Source: Candidatus Levyibacteriota bacterium (GTDB lineage Bacteria > Patescibacteriota > Microgenomatia > Levybacterales > UBA12049). From it: DNA of 53,719 nt. Under the pieces are notes generated by a model. That model was not told the origin of the DNA, did no database searches, and saw nothing but the letters and a program-made list of their open reading frames with translations. Below, piece by piece: positions 23,486-32,254 of the stretch (positions are counted from its first letter, which is position 1; every line of letters starts with the position of its first letter). The translations under genes and the position numbers were made by a program. Location: contig JACPAR010000015.1 of the NCBI GenBank assembly GCA_016180725.1, positions 1 through 53,719 on the forward strand. Reading direction: 5' to 3'.

Positions 23486-23815
23486 CTATGCCACCTTTAC
23501 TTCAGCTGATAAAATAGCCTGTCTTACTTCTTCCTCAGATAGTACATTGTCCCAAATTACCGTGTTACCATCATCCGTATAAATAACACTCATACCCTTG
23601 GACTGATCTCCTCCTGTTTTAACAACAATAAGACTCGTATTAACCGTATTTCCCAATACAGATACTCCATTACAAACATGTCTTATTGTTGATGGGTTTC
23701 TAGGATCTGGCTTACCAACCCCCATTACAACACCACGTAAATCGGAAATAAATCTTGAAGTAATACCTGGTATTCTAGACGATCCTCTCAACTCGGGTTT
23801 TTCTTTACCTGCCAT
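23486..23815 (-). CDS. Small protein of unknown function
   Basis: 109 residues without membrane segments. The middle reads RHVCNGVSVLGNTVNTSLIVV followed by MSVIYTDDGNTVIWDNVLSEEEV, an alternating pattern suggestive of a small beta-rich fold with a C-terminal helix (EEVRQAILSAEVKV). No motif is recognised. It stands alone between rpsF and the C39-like gene, on the same strand. Probably real because the frame is long and the composition regular. Confidence 0.45.
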   Translation of the reverse strand: MAGKEKPELRGSSRIPGITSRFISDLRGVVMGVGKPDPRNPSTIRHVCNGVSVLGNTVNTSLIVVKTGGDQSKGMSVIYTDDGNTVIWDNVLSEEEVRQAILSAEVKVA

Positions 23816-23864
23816 ATAAAAATCATTATAAATAATTCTCTAAAATTTAACAATATTATTATTT

Positions 23865-25055
23865 TTATTGGCCAATAATAACAACGGCATCAAAAGGCAA
23901 ATCTTGTGTTAAATCAGAAGAAATACTGGCAATTTTGTATTGCGCCAAATCCAAATCTTTTTTAAGAAGACCTGTGTAGTCAATCTTACTGTTTTTAATT
24001 TTTATTGTTACATTTTCGTAATCGGAATTTTCGGCATTACCGGTTGATGTAACGTGATAGCCAAAATCCCGCAAAATATCAATAGCCTCACTTGCCGCCC
24101 CTATTTTACCCGCTCCGTTTAAAATAGAAAGGGTAAGCTTGCTTCTGTCTAAACCACTTATTGAACCCAGAACGATCGACTCTTCAATGCTAGTAGAATT
24201 ATTAGAAACTGCAGGATAAACTTCTAAAAAAGGCAAAGGGAAAGGCTGTATCGAGTTAAAAAGATTATTATAAATAATATATCTTTCTGTGCCGCTTGCA
24301 GGATCTAAAATAAAAACACCCTGATGGTCGTAACCGGTTATAACAACCGTATGTTCGCCTTTTACAACCGGCACGCTGCCATAAGAAAGCTCTACATCTA
24401 TCGGCTGTCCGTAACCAATACGAATCCAGGTTATTATTAAATGCTCGCTTGATATTGCTTTTTGAATAGCAACAGTTAAATCCTGATTTTTACTTAACAG
24501 TTTAGCTTCTAATCCATATTCTCTAAAAAGATCTATAAAAGGCGGCGCGTGAACGCCGTAATAATCTGCTCCCCCAAAAAATTTGTTTAAATTTTGTAAA
24601 AGTGAGCTAAAATCGTTTTTATCGGTAACTCCCATTCTTACTCCAATATTTGGGTTGTCGGAAATCCCGACTTTTTTCATTAATGTCTCCTCCGCTCCCC
24701 TTTCGTTTGTCGGATTAAAATCCTGATTATTTGTGTAATGAAAAATAACTGCAGACGCCGCCGCAAACTCGCAGCTTAAATTAAAAACCTGTCTTCTTGA
24801 AACAAGACTGATCTTATAACTTTCCGGCAGTGGAGCTAACGAAGGTATAAGTGAATTTGAACTTTCTGATAACTTTTGTTGCCGCTTAACAAAGCTATTT
24901 CGTTTAACAGTAGTGCCTAAAACCTTAGAGGATGGAGAAACAATATGTTCTGTTTTATCTAATTTAAAAAAAGAAAAATTTAAAACCTTAAACCAAAAGA
25001 GAGTGTAAAAAAGAAAAAAGACAACAACTGTAAAAACCGTTTTTCGTGATAACAT
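23865..25055 (-). CDS. Membrane-anchored C39-like peptidase with LytR_C domain
   Basis: 396 residues. A membrane anchor near residues 7-26 is followed by a linker, a C39-like papain-fold domain (about 78-280) and a LytR C-terminal-type domain (about 300-396, LTLSILNGAGKIGAASEAI...). The triad can be placed: Cys in NLSCEFAAASAV, His in GEHTVVITGYD, Asp in VFILDPASG. It should act outside the membrane, perhaps on cell-wall or secreted proteins. The LytR_C part is usually found in LCP wall-polymer ligases and alone in actinobacterial and CPR proteins. No neighbour explains it. Confidence 0.7.
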   Translation of the reverse strand: MLSRKTVFTVVVFFLFYTLFWFKVLNFSFFKLDKTEHIVSPSSKVLGTTVKRNSFVKRQQKLSESSNSLIPSLAPLPESYKISLVSRRQVFNLSCEFAAASAVIFHYTNNQDFNPTNERGAEETLMKKVGISDNPNIGVRMGVTDKNDFSSLLQNLNKFFGGADYYGVHAPPFIDLFREYGLEAKLLSKNQDLTVAIQKAISSEHLIITWIRIGYGQPIDVELSYGSVPVVKGEHTVVITGYDHQGVFILDPASGTERYIIYNNLFNSIQPFPLPFLEVYPAVSNNSTSIEESIVLGSISGLDRSKLTLSILNGAGKIGAASEAIDILRDFGYHVTSTGNAENSDYENVTIKIKNSKIDYTGLLKKDLDLAQYKIASISSDLTQDLPFDAVVIIGQ

Positions 25056-25078
25056 TTCACAAAGGCTACGCGCCTATC

Positions 25079-25777
25079 TTAAATTCTACCACTTTCCAAA
25101 GGCATTGAATAATTACGAGTATTTACAAGTCTTACATCTATAAACTTCTTATTCCCATTAGGAAGTATGACTGCATTAAGTGAGTTGTTTGCGCTTCCTT
25201 CTCCTTTATTACCAACATAAATTCCATGTATGCGCTCTAGTCTTTCTGCAAGGTCACTCAGCTCTGGATCATCGCAAATTTTTATCGGATCCCCTTGTAT
25301 AAATGGAATTGAATATCCAATAGCATAAGGCAAACTACTATCGCCTATAAACCATATGCATAATGGAGCATCTATATGTGCTGGGTCAACTATATTTCCC
25401 AAGACATGTCCTGCAACTTGCCGCCATACTGTTACTTGCGCAAATTGATCTCCCCACGGATTTTTTGGACATAATGCATCAATTTCGTCTTGCTCAACAT
25501 CTTGATAACCAGTTGCGCCAAACATTTTTCTCATTAATTGTTTAATATTAAGATGGTCAACGCGACTGATTTTTATCGCCATATCTTGTTGATCTGAGTC
25601 TGAAGTTTTATACCGAAAAACAACACCATGACTTCCATAACCTACAAAAGTTAATTCACCAGCGTCTAACAAACACTCTAAGCCATCATAAAAATTTAAA
25701 ACAGGTACTTCAGCTAACAAGGGACGATTTCCCCATCTAGTAGATTCTGCGGGAATAGGTGTTAACTCCTTAAGCAT
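25079..25777 (-). CDS. Protein-kinase-like fold protein, incomplete
   Basis: 232 residues. A glycine loop GYGSHGVVFRYK and a following AIKIS lysine look like the N-lobe of a eukaryotic-type or aminoglycoside-type kinase. Near the C-terminus NNSLNAVILPNGNKKFIDVR resembles a catalytic-loop and D-x-G region (HxDxxxxN, FIDxx), but the HRD-type Asp is absent and no activation loop follows. It may be a pseudokinase or a short phosphotransferase. It lies 8 bp behind ychF on the same strand. Function unknown. Confidence 0.5.
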   Translation of the reverse strand: MLKELTPIPAESTRWGNRPLLAEVPVLNFYDGLECLLDAGELTFVGYGSHGVVFRYKTSDSDQQDMAIKISRVDHLNIKQLMRKMFGATGYQDVEQDEIDALCPKNPWGDQFAQVTVWRQVAGHVLGNIVDPAHIDAPLCIWFIGDSSLPYAIGYSIPFIQGDPIKICDDPELSDLAERLERIHGIYVGNKGEGSANNSLNAVILPNGNKKFIDVRLVNTRNYSMPLESGRI

Positions 25778-25785
25778 ACTAAAAT

Positions 25786-26943
25786 CTATGCGCCGATTTT
25801 AAACTCTACAACATCTCCATCTTGTATAACATAATCCCTTCCTTCAAGACGGGCTTTGCCGACTTCACGGGAACCCTTCCAACCTTTGCTTTGAACAAAA
25901 TCTTGATATGAAACTACTTCTGCTTTAATAAACTTTTTTACGAAGTCTGTATGAATAGTGCCGGAGGCCATGAGGGCTGTTGAACCAGCCCGAATGGTCC
26001 AAGCTCTCACTTCTTTTTCCCCCGCTGTTAAAAATGAAATTAAACCTAATTTTTCGTAGGCTTTTTGAATTAATCTCTCAAGTCCTGATTGCTGTAATCC
26101 TAAATCCAAAAGATATTGTTTTTGTTCATCGGTTGATAATTCCGAAAGCTCTGATTCAATCTTTGCGCAAATGGCAATAATGTCATTGCGAGGAGTTGAA
26201 GACGACGAAGCAATCTCTTGAGACTGCTTCGCTTCGCTCGCAGTGACAGGATTAAGAAGCTCTGTGTATTTTTTAATAATTTCTGGGATTTTTTCTTCTG
26301 TATAATCTTCTTCCGAAACGTTGATTACCACAAGTTCCGGCTTTGCGGAAAGTAAAAATAAATCTCTCACCGCTTCTTTCTCTTCGTCAGTCAACTGAAC
26401 TTCTCTCGCCGGTATTCCCTTATCAAGATTGTCTATCAATCGCTGTATCACTTCTGCATAATTCTTAATTCTTGATTCATGCTTCTTTACATTAACATTT
26501 TCAAGCGTTGATAAATCTGCAAGTATTAGCTCTGCTTCAATAGTTTCTAGATCGGATTTTGGATCAACTGATCCCTCTTTAATCACGTTCTCATCCGCAA
26601 ACGCTCTAACAACATGAGCAATAATACTAACTTCCCGAATATGAGATAAAAATTTATTTCCCAACCCCGCGCCTTCTGATGCACCTTTAACCAATCCGGC
26701 AATATCGAGGAATTGAACGGTCGCAGGCTTTATCGGCGGAAATCCGCTCATTTTTTCCTCATCCTTTGTTATCTGCGCTAATCTTTCCAAACGTTCGTCC
26801 GGAACAGGAACTACCCCCACATTTGGTTCGATGGTAGCAAACGGATAATTTGCCGCCAACGCCTGCTGTTTTTTTAAAAGCGCATTAAACAAAGTAGACT
26901 TTCCGACATTGGGCAAGCCAATAATTCCAACCGAAATATTCAT
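25786..26943 (-). CDS. ychF: YchF/Ola1-type GTPase with in-frame repeat insert
   Basis: 385 residues against about 363 in most species. G1 GLPNVGKSTLFNAL, G3 LDIAGLVKGASEGAGLGN, and the C-terminal TGS domain ending RDYVIQDGDVVEFKIGA are all present. YchF binds ribosomes and prefers ATP; it is a stress-linked translation factor. The extra residues come from a 67-bp palindromic element (26182-26248), translated TASEAKQSQEIASSSSTPRN, inserted in the helical domain between the G core segments. The G motifs are intact, so function should persist. Confidence 0.94.
   Translation of the reverse strand: MNISVGIIGLPNVGKSTLFNALLKKQQALAANYPFATIEPNVGVVPVPDERLERLAQITKDEEKMSGFPPIKPATVQFLDIAGLVKGASEGAGLGNKFLSHIREVSIIAHVVRAFADENVIKEGSVDPKSDLETIEAELILADLSTLENVNVKKHESRIKNYAEVIQRLIDNLDKGIPAREVQLTDEEKEAVRDLFLLSAKPELVVINVSEEDYTEEKIPEIIKKYTELLNPVTASEAKQSQEIASSSSTPRNDIIAICAKIESELSELSTDEQKQYLLDLGLQQSGLERLIQKAYEKLGLISFLTAGEKEVRAWTIRAGSTALMASGTIHTDFVKKFIKAEVVSYQDFVQSKGWKGSREVGKARLEGRDYVIQDGDVVEFKIGA
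26182..26248. repeat. In-frame MITE-like element in ychF
   Basis: It opens GTCATTGCGAGGAG and closes CTCGCAGTGAC, inverted ends of one family; GAAGCAATCTC and GAGACTGCTTC pair inside. The same family occurs at 38731-38759. Confidence 0.8.
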
Positions 26944-26972
26944 AAGAGGATTATATCAAGAAACAATTAATT

Positions 26973-28109
26973 TTATTCGTTTTGTTCTTTAGTAGATACG
27001 ATTTTTTTATACACCCTTTTATACTCCTCCACCATTTTCTCAATTGTAAAATTCTTTTCTATGTGTTTTCTACATGCTTCTCGCATTGCAAGATATTCGT
27101 TTTCCGGCATAGAATAAATTCTTTCAACAGCTTCGATCAACCCCTCTATCCCCGTTTTTTTAACAATCCAATCTCCTCGAATATCACTATCTGATGAATT
27201 TACTATAAATCCGGTTTCACCATCTTTAATAATTTCAGGTATTGAACCTCTCGCATATGCCACAACAGGTGTACCACAGCTCATCGCTTCGATCAAAACA
27301 AGTCCGAATGGTTCTTCCCATTGTAAAGGGAATAGAAAGAGCTTACTCGTTTGAAAATCTTTTATAAGATCTAATCTGTCTTTCCCCAATGTCAGAGAAA
27401 TATTTTTGAAACATTTAACATCTGGAAGCACTTTCTCTTCAAACCATTTCTCATATTCTTTTCTTATTGTTCCAAATAATTTTAAACTGCGTTCTGTCCT
27501 ATTGGCAAGATCTATAGCAATATCCATACCTTTATCGGGAACTACCCGTCCTGCCCACATCATGCTTAATCCTCCCTTTGAATAAAATTTAAAATCACCA
27601 GTATTTATTCCATGAGGAATGGTTGCCACATATGGTAAATCAGGTATCATTTCGCGCTGTCTGTTTGTGGGAACAACGAAGAAAATATTTTTACAATCTT
27701 TGAAAAGATTTAAATATTTTTTTGCATACTCAACATCTGTTGGATGATAAAGTGTAACTAGTAGTGGCTTTTTTACAAATCGTGCAAATGGAAGCGCTAT
27801 ATCACCGTCACCGAGATTGATGTGATATAAATCAAACTCTTCTTGCTCTGAAAATGCTTTTGAAAGTAGTGCCAGCTCAAAGAGAATATGTCTATTTGCT
27901 CGCATAACAGCCTTGTCCTCAATTGTGGAAAGATACGATACACTTTCAATACGTACTGGTAAATCAGAATCTCCAGATGCAAAAGCAACAACTTCAATAT
28001 CCTTTTGATTTACTAAATTATTAATAAAATCTCTAACAATAATTCTCGTTCCGTTTTTAGTGTGCTTGTTAATACTTAAGTAATTTGAGCAAACTATAGC
28101 AATTTTCAT
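26973..28109 (-). CDS. GT4-family glycosyltransferase
   Basis: 378 residues, GT-B fold. The N-domain reads MKIAIVCSNYLSINKHTKNG and the C-domain has LSMMWAGRVVPDKGMDIAID and the GT4 donor site EPFGLVLIEAMSCGTPVVA, with the E-x7-E pair that grips the nucleotide sugar. Acceptor unknown. It starts 3 bp behind the trehalose-synthase fusion gene, so both probably act in one glycan or trehalose-derivative pathway. No signal peptide: cytosolic. Confidence 0.88.
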   Translation of the reverse strand: MKIAIVCSNYLSINKHTKNGTRIIVRDFINNLVNQKDIEVVAFASGDSDLPVRIESVSYLSTIEDKAVMRANRHILFELALLSKAFSEQEEFDLYHINLGDGDIALPFARFVKKPLLVTLYHPTDVEYAKKYLNLFKDCKNIFFVVPTNRQREMIPDLPYVATIPHGINTGDFKFYSKGGLSMMWAGRVVPDKGMDIAIDLANRTERSLKLFGTIRKEYEKWFEEKVLPDVKCFKNISLTLGKDRLDLIKDFQTSKLFLFPLQWEEPFGLVLIEAMSCGTPVVAYARGSIPEIIKDGETGFIVNSSDSDIRGDWIVKKTGIEGLIEAVERIYSMPENEYLAMREACRKHIEKNFTIEKMVEEYKRVYKKIVSTKEQNE

Positions 28110-28112
28110 AAT

Positions 28113-30338
28113 TTACCCCAAACTTACCATTGTTTTTAAGAATTCAGCCGACCAACGGTAAATATTGTGGTTTTTAACTGAATTTCGCAACTTTTTCATT
28201 CGTTTCGTCTGCTCAGATAAAGGCATTATTAATGCTGTATATATTGCTTCTGAAGTTTGTTCTCCGCTATATGGGTTAACTATTAAAGCATCTTTAAATT
28301 CTTTTGAAGCGCCTGTAAATTGACTTAAAATAAGAACACCTTTTTCATCACTTCTGGCAGCCGCAAATTCTTTAGCAACAAGATTCATTCCATCATGAAG
28401 CGAGGTTACCAAACATACATTTGCAAGTTTATAATATTGGTTCAGTTCTTTATGGGTATGAAGCTTTTTTATAAGCACAATTGGTTTCCAATTTTTAATT
28501 TTATATAATAAGTTTACTCTTTCTACTTCTTTTTCTACGGCTTGAGCAAATTCCTGATATTTCTTAATTTTGCTTTTTGATGGCGGTGCAATTTGGATAA
28601 AAGTAAATTCTCCTCGATATTCAGTATATTTTTTGAGGAAAAGTTCAATAGCTTTTATGCGTTCAAGAATTCCTTTTGTATAGTCTAAACGATCAACACC
28701 AATTCCGATATATTTTACTTCAATTCCTAAATTCTTTAACAGTTTTTTCTTTTCAATTTCAAGTTGTTCATCATCGGGTTTCTCTTCATGATTTGAGAAA
28801 GCAATACTGATAGGAAAAGGTTTAATAAGCGATATGTGCTCACCTCTTGTAACTGTAAACTGCTCAAAATCAATAAGCGATTCAAGTTCTCTCCCGACTG
28901 TTTCTATGAAATTATTGCAATGCAACTGTGTATGAAAACCTATTAAATCAGCGCCAAGCATCCCGTCCAGCAGTTCTTTTTTCCAGGGACAAATACTAAA
29001 AGACTCAGGACTAACCCATGGAACATGCCAAAACAAACCAATTGTTGCGTCTGGCCTTGCGTTTTTTATCATTCTTGGAAGCAGTGCAAAATGGAAATCT
29101 TGAATACAAACAATAGGTTTTTTGAGGTTTTTTATTTCAGAAAGGACAGTTTTAGCAAATTTAGCATTTACTTTTTTGTACTCATCGTAATCTTCCTGAC
29201 TAAAAATCGGCCTCGTATGCGCATTAAGACATAGTGGATAAAGCGCTTCATTTGAAAATCCGTAATAATATCCTTTTTCTTCTTCCTCTGTAAGCCACAC
29301 TCTTTTTAAAGTGTATTTCGGATCATCCGGAGGCACTTGAATAGAATTATTTTCATCAACAACTAACTTATCTGCATCTCCGCTTCCGTGAGCAATCCAT
29401 GTTCCGCCTGTTGCCTGCATAACCGGCTCTATTGCCGTTACCATACCGCTTGCCGGAAAGAAATAATCAATTTTATTGCCGTTTTTTGTATGAATATAAG
29501 GCTCACGATTGGAAACAACAATAATCGTCCTGCCTTTAAGTATGTCTTTGACAAACTGCTTTAATCGTTCTGCTGTCCAGGGAGAATCTATTTTTTCCAA
29601 ACTAAGTCTTGCTTCCTCACTTGCTGCAAGCTGCGCTTGAATAAGACTTCTATTCATGTTTGTGATTTCTTTGACTAATGGCTGAAAAAACGGACTATTT
29701 GGTATATTTGGAGATTTGTTTCCCGATCTTGACAATTTTAACGATTCAACTAAATTATGCATCGGTCTAAAAATAATCCATCTCAAAAACAAAATTGCTG
29801 CTATTGATAATAGAAGAATTTGAAGGAAAAGACGCAGTAAATTATTTTTCCAGATTTCCTGCAAACGTGTATCTATATATCTTGCATTTTGCACAACTAT
29901 TAAGGATCCGACTACACTAGTTTTATCATGGAGGGGAACAGCAAAAACATACATCTTATTTTCTTCAAGCTTAACAAAATCTCCATTTGCATTATCGCCA
30001 TCCATTGCATCGGCTACAATTTTTTGGGAGTCGGAATTATCTTTAGGTAGATTCGAAGAAACAGCAATAACTTTTCCCTTGTTATCATATATTGCCAAAC
30101 CGGCAAGTCTTTCCCTATTGGCAAATTTTTCGACAACCGTTTGCAAGTACTCGTCTGATTTGTTGATGAAGTTTGGTTCGACAGTTTCTCTTAAACTTTC
30201 CGCAAGAAGCGTTGATCTGTGCTGAAGATCTACACTTAATCTTTTTTCTTCCTGATCAACTTGCTTTATAGTAAAAGAAAAGGCTACAAGACCAACTATC
30301 GCCGCAATTAATAATACGATTGCAATAATTTGTTTCAT
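28113..30338 (-). CDS. Membrane sensor fused to trehalose-6-phosphate synthase
   Basis: 741 residues. Residues 4-24 and 168-188 are membrane helices that bracket an extracytoplasmic Cache-like domain (about 25-165, GLAIYDNKGKVIAVS). A HAMP-like linker and helix (about 190-250) leads into a complete GT20 domain from about residue 270: VVSNREP, ASGMVTAIEPVM, LFWHVPWVSPE, GIGVDRLDYTKGI and DGMNLVAKEFAA, with the usual UDP-glucose and glucose-6-phosphate contacts. The layout is a histidine-kinase-like input with a sugar transferase as output, so trehalose-6-phosphate synthesis may be switched by an outside signal. No OtsB phosphatase is nearby; the GT4 gene follows. Confidence 0.88.
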   Translation of the reverse strand: MKQIIAIVLLIAAIVGLVAFSFTIKQVDQEEKRLSVDLQHRSTLLAESLRETVEPNFINKSDEYLQTVVEKFANRERLAGLAIYDNKGKVIAVSSNLPKDNSDSQKIVADAMDGDNANGDFVKLEENKMYVFAVPLHDKTSVVGSLIVVQNARYIDTRLQEIWKNNLLRLFLQILLLSIAAILFLRWIIFRPMHNLVESLKLSRSGNKSPNIPNSPFFQPLVKEITNMNRSLIQAQLAASEEARLSLEKIDSPWTAERLKQFVKDILKGRTIIVVSNREPYIHTKNGNKIDYFFPASGMVTAIEPVMQATGGTWIAHGSGDADKLVVDENNSIQVPPDDPKYTLKRVWLTEEEEKGYYYGFSNEALYPLCLNAHTRPIFSQEDYDEYKKVNAKFAKTVLSEIKNLKKPIVCIQDFHFALLPRMIKNARPDATIGLFWHVPWVSPESFSICPWKKELLDGMLGADLIGFHTQLHCNNFIETVGRELESLIDFEQFTVTRGEHISLIKPFPISIAFSNHEEKPDDEQLEIEKKKLLKNLGIEVKYIGIGVDRLDYTKGILERIKAIELFLKKYTEYRGEFTFIQIAPPSKSKIKKYQEFAQAVEKEVERVNLLYKIKNWKPIVLIKKLHTHKELNQYYKLANVCLVTSLHDGMNLVAKEFAAARSDEKGVLILSQFTGASKEFKDALIVNPYSGEQTSEAIYTALIMPLSEQTKRMKKLRNSVKNHNIYRWSAEFLKTMVSLG

Positions 30339-30710
30339 GGTTGTTTATTTTAGCATATTGGCCACATTAATGAGGATCTAAGCCTTATTATTTTCTAAAT
30401 TTTTAGAAACACTGAAAATGAAACCACTAAAAATATCCCAATTGCATTTCTATAAAAATATATGAAATGGTTGATACTGCATGTCGGGTTGTGTTCGACC
30501 TTTTTAGAAAAATCCGAACTCGCTTCAAGTCGAATCGGTAGGCGCAATCTGTGGACTCAATTTCGAATCGCTTCTAATCATCCTATTGCGCCATTAAAAA
30601 ACACAATCTGCAAATAACTGAGTCCACGAAAAATTTAGCAGTTATCAGTCATCAAAGCAAGATGGATTTTCTATTGCAAAGTACCTCAAAAACTGATACA
30701 AAATACCTGT
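30339..30710. other. Intergenic region with hairpins and a pseudoknot-like motif
   Basis: No supported ORF. TTTCTAAATTTTTAGAAA near 30392 is a perfect hairpin. At 30541-30627 two inverted repeats interleave: GGCGCAAT (30541-30548) with ATTGCGCC (30585-30592), and GTGGACTCA (30551-30559) with TGAGTCCAC (30619-30627). As RNA this would be an H-type pseudoknot; as DNA it could be two overlapping protein sites. It lies at the left edge of the phage-like segment. Confidence 0.5.
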
Positions 30711-31574
30711 ATGGTAAAGTCAACTAAAATTGCGGTTTTTGAAGGAAAGAAAATCCGCAGACATTGGGATGAGGAGAAAGAAAAATGGTATTTTTCAGTA
30801 GCTAATGTAGTATCAGTACTCAGCAATAGTACCAGCCCCTTAGCTTATTGGCGTAAGCTCAAAGAAAGATTGAAAAAAGAGGGTAGTGAAACCGTGACAA
30901 AATGTCACAGTTTGAAAATGTTGGCAGCTGATGGAAAAATGAGGTTGACTGATGTTGCAGATACAGAAACTATGTTTCGGATTATCCAGTCAATCCCTTC
31001 TCCCAAAGCAGAGCCTTTCAAAAGGTGGTTAGCCAGAGTTGGATATGAAAGGGTACAGGAGATAGAAGATCCAGAACAAGATCCAGAACTTGCTCAGAAA
31101 CGAGCTCGAGCCATTTATAAAGCAAAAGGATATCCAGAGGATTGGATAGAAAGACGGATGCGCTCTATTGCCATCAGGGAAGAATTAACAGATGAGTGGC
31201 AAAAACATGGTGTAGAACTGGCAAAAGAGTATGAAATATAAACTGCCGAAATATCCAAAGCTACGTTTGGTGTTACTCCATCAGAATATAAGAAAATAAA
31301 AGGACTCAAACGTCAAAATCTGCGTGACCATATGAGTGATTTGGAATTATTATTTTCCCAGTTGGGTGAAGCAGCCACCACAGAAATTACCAAAACAGAA
31401 CATCCCAAAGGATTTGAGAAAAATAAACATGTCTCAAGACGTGGAGGTAAAATTGCCGGAGATGCCAGATCTAACCTTGAGAAAGAAACTGGCAGAAAAG
31501 TAATAAACTCACAAAATTATTTACCTAAGAAACAAAACAAAAAACTATTAGAGGAGAACAAATTTAATGTTTAG
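30711..31574 (+). pseudogene. BRO-N-type phage antirepressor-like gene with one stop
   Basis: The first part (176 codons) starts MVKSTKIAVFEGKKIRRHW and carries WYFSVANVVSVLSNSTSPLAYW, the BRO-N/antirepressor-type N-domain, with the LTDVADTETMFRIIQSIPSP segment. A TAA at 31239-31241 interrupts it. The same frame continues at once with TAEISKATFGVTPSEYKKI, KGLKRQNLRDHMSDLELLF and a lysine-rich tail to 31574, the normal C-terminus of this family. Restoring that codon gives about 287 residues. One base (for example TTA to TAA) explains the break, so the damage looks recent. Part of the phage-like segment. Confidence 0.78.
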
Positions 31575-31908
31575 AAAGTTTTTCTTCCCAGGTTTTAAGT
31601 CCAGTTTTTACGACTGAGGGGGTAAAAAGGTTTGGCTTGATTTGTTTCAACAGTTTTTTTGCATCCTCATATCTTTTAGCTCCGTGATAAGCAGCCAGAA
31701 GGTTAAATTTTCCCATTACATTTAACTTACTCAAAGAAACTGATTCTCCTAACTTGATAGCCTCCTCAAATTTTTCCTGCATTACAAGGTTTGCAATGTT
31801 GTTCGCTCGTTTCATATAAAGTCTGTCATACAAAATTCGAACGATAAGCATGATTATTCCTAAAAATATTAAGGTTTGTATTATAAGCGAAAGAGAATTG
31901 TTATCCAT
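31564..31908 (-). CDS. Membrane-anchored TPR-like small protein
   Basis: 114 residues: a membrane helix at about 7-28 (LIIQTLIFLGIIMLIVRILY), then helical pairs NLVMQEKFEEAIKLGES and LAAYHGAKRYEDAKKLLKQ that look like one and a half TPR units. It is probably a cytoplasm-facing scaffold. It converges on the broken BRO-type gene and overlaps its end by 11 bp. Partner unknown. Confidence 0.6.
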   Translation of the reverse strand: MDNNSLSLIIQTLIFLGIIMLIVRILYDRLYMKRANNIANLVMQEKFEEAIKLGESVSLSKLNVMGKFNLLAAYHGAKRYEDAKKLLKQIKPNLFTPSVVKTGLKTWEEKLSKH

Positions 31909-31949
31909 GATTAGTTTTATCTTAACATAAATAACTCAGGTTTGAAAAG

Positions 31950-32200
31950 ATAAAATGGCGTACTCCGTTTAGGTCGTTATATCAACCTAAAGACGGTTCT
32001 GGTTTACCATCGTTTGGAGCCATTGTACCAAATTGCTCGAACTTATTTTACCAAAAATTACTAAAAATTGACAGCTCCGCATTGTATTAGCTCGCCTCGC
32101 TTCGCTCGGCCTTCGCCACGTCTGACGTGGCTTCGCTTTGACTTTGCCGGAAAAATTTTCGTGTCCTTTCTCTTTTTTATTTCCTGCTTGTGCTAAGTCT
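31950..32200. repeat. Repeat-rich intergenic region
   Basis: TTTAGGT...ACCTAAA hairpin at about 31965-31988, then GCTCGCCTCGCTTCGCTCGG and CCACGTCTGACGTGG, members of the palindrome families seen elsewhere. A minus-strand reading frame of 75 codons crosses it but is Arg/Trp-rich where it passes through the repeats and has no protein character. I see no gene here. Confidence 0.6.
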
Positions 32201-32254
32201 AATATATTGAGCAAATATTATTGACTATATTTTTATACTCGATATAGTTTAGGC

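Noticed and set aside
31987-32214. Minus-strand 75-codon ORF
   Set aside because: It runs through palindromic repeats and shows Arg/Trp-rich repeat translation, no ribosome site and no protein character.
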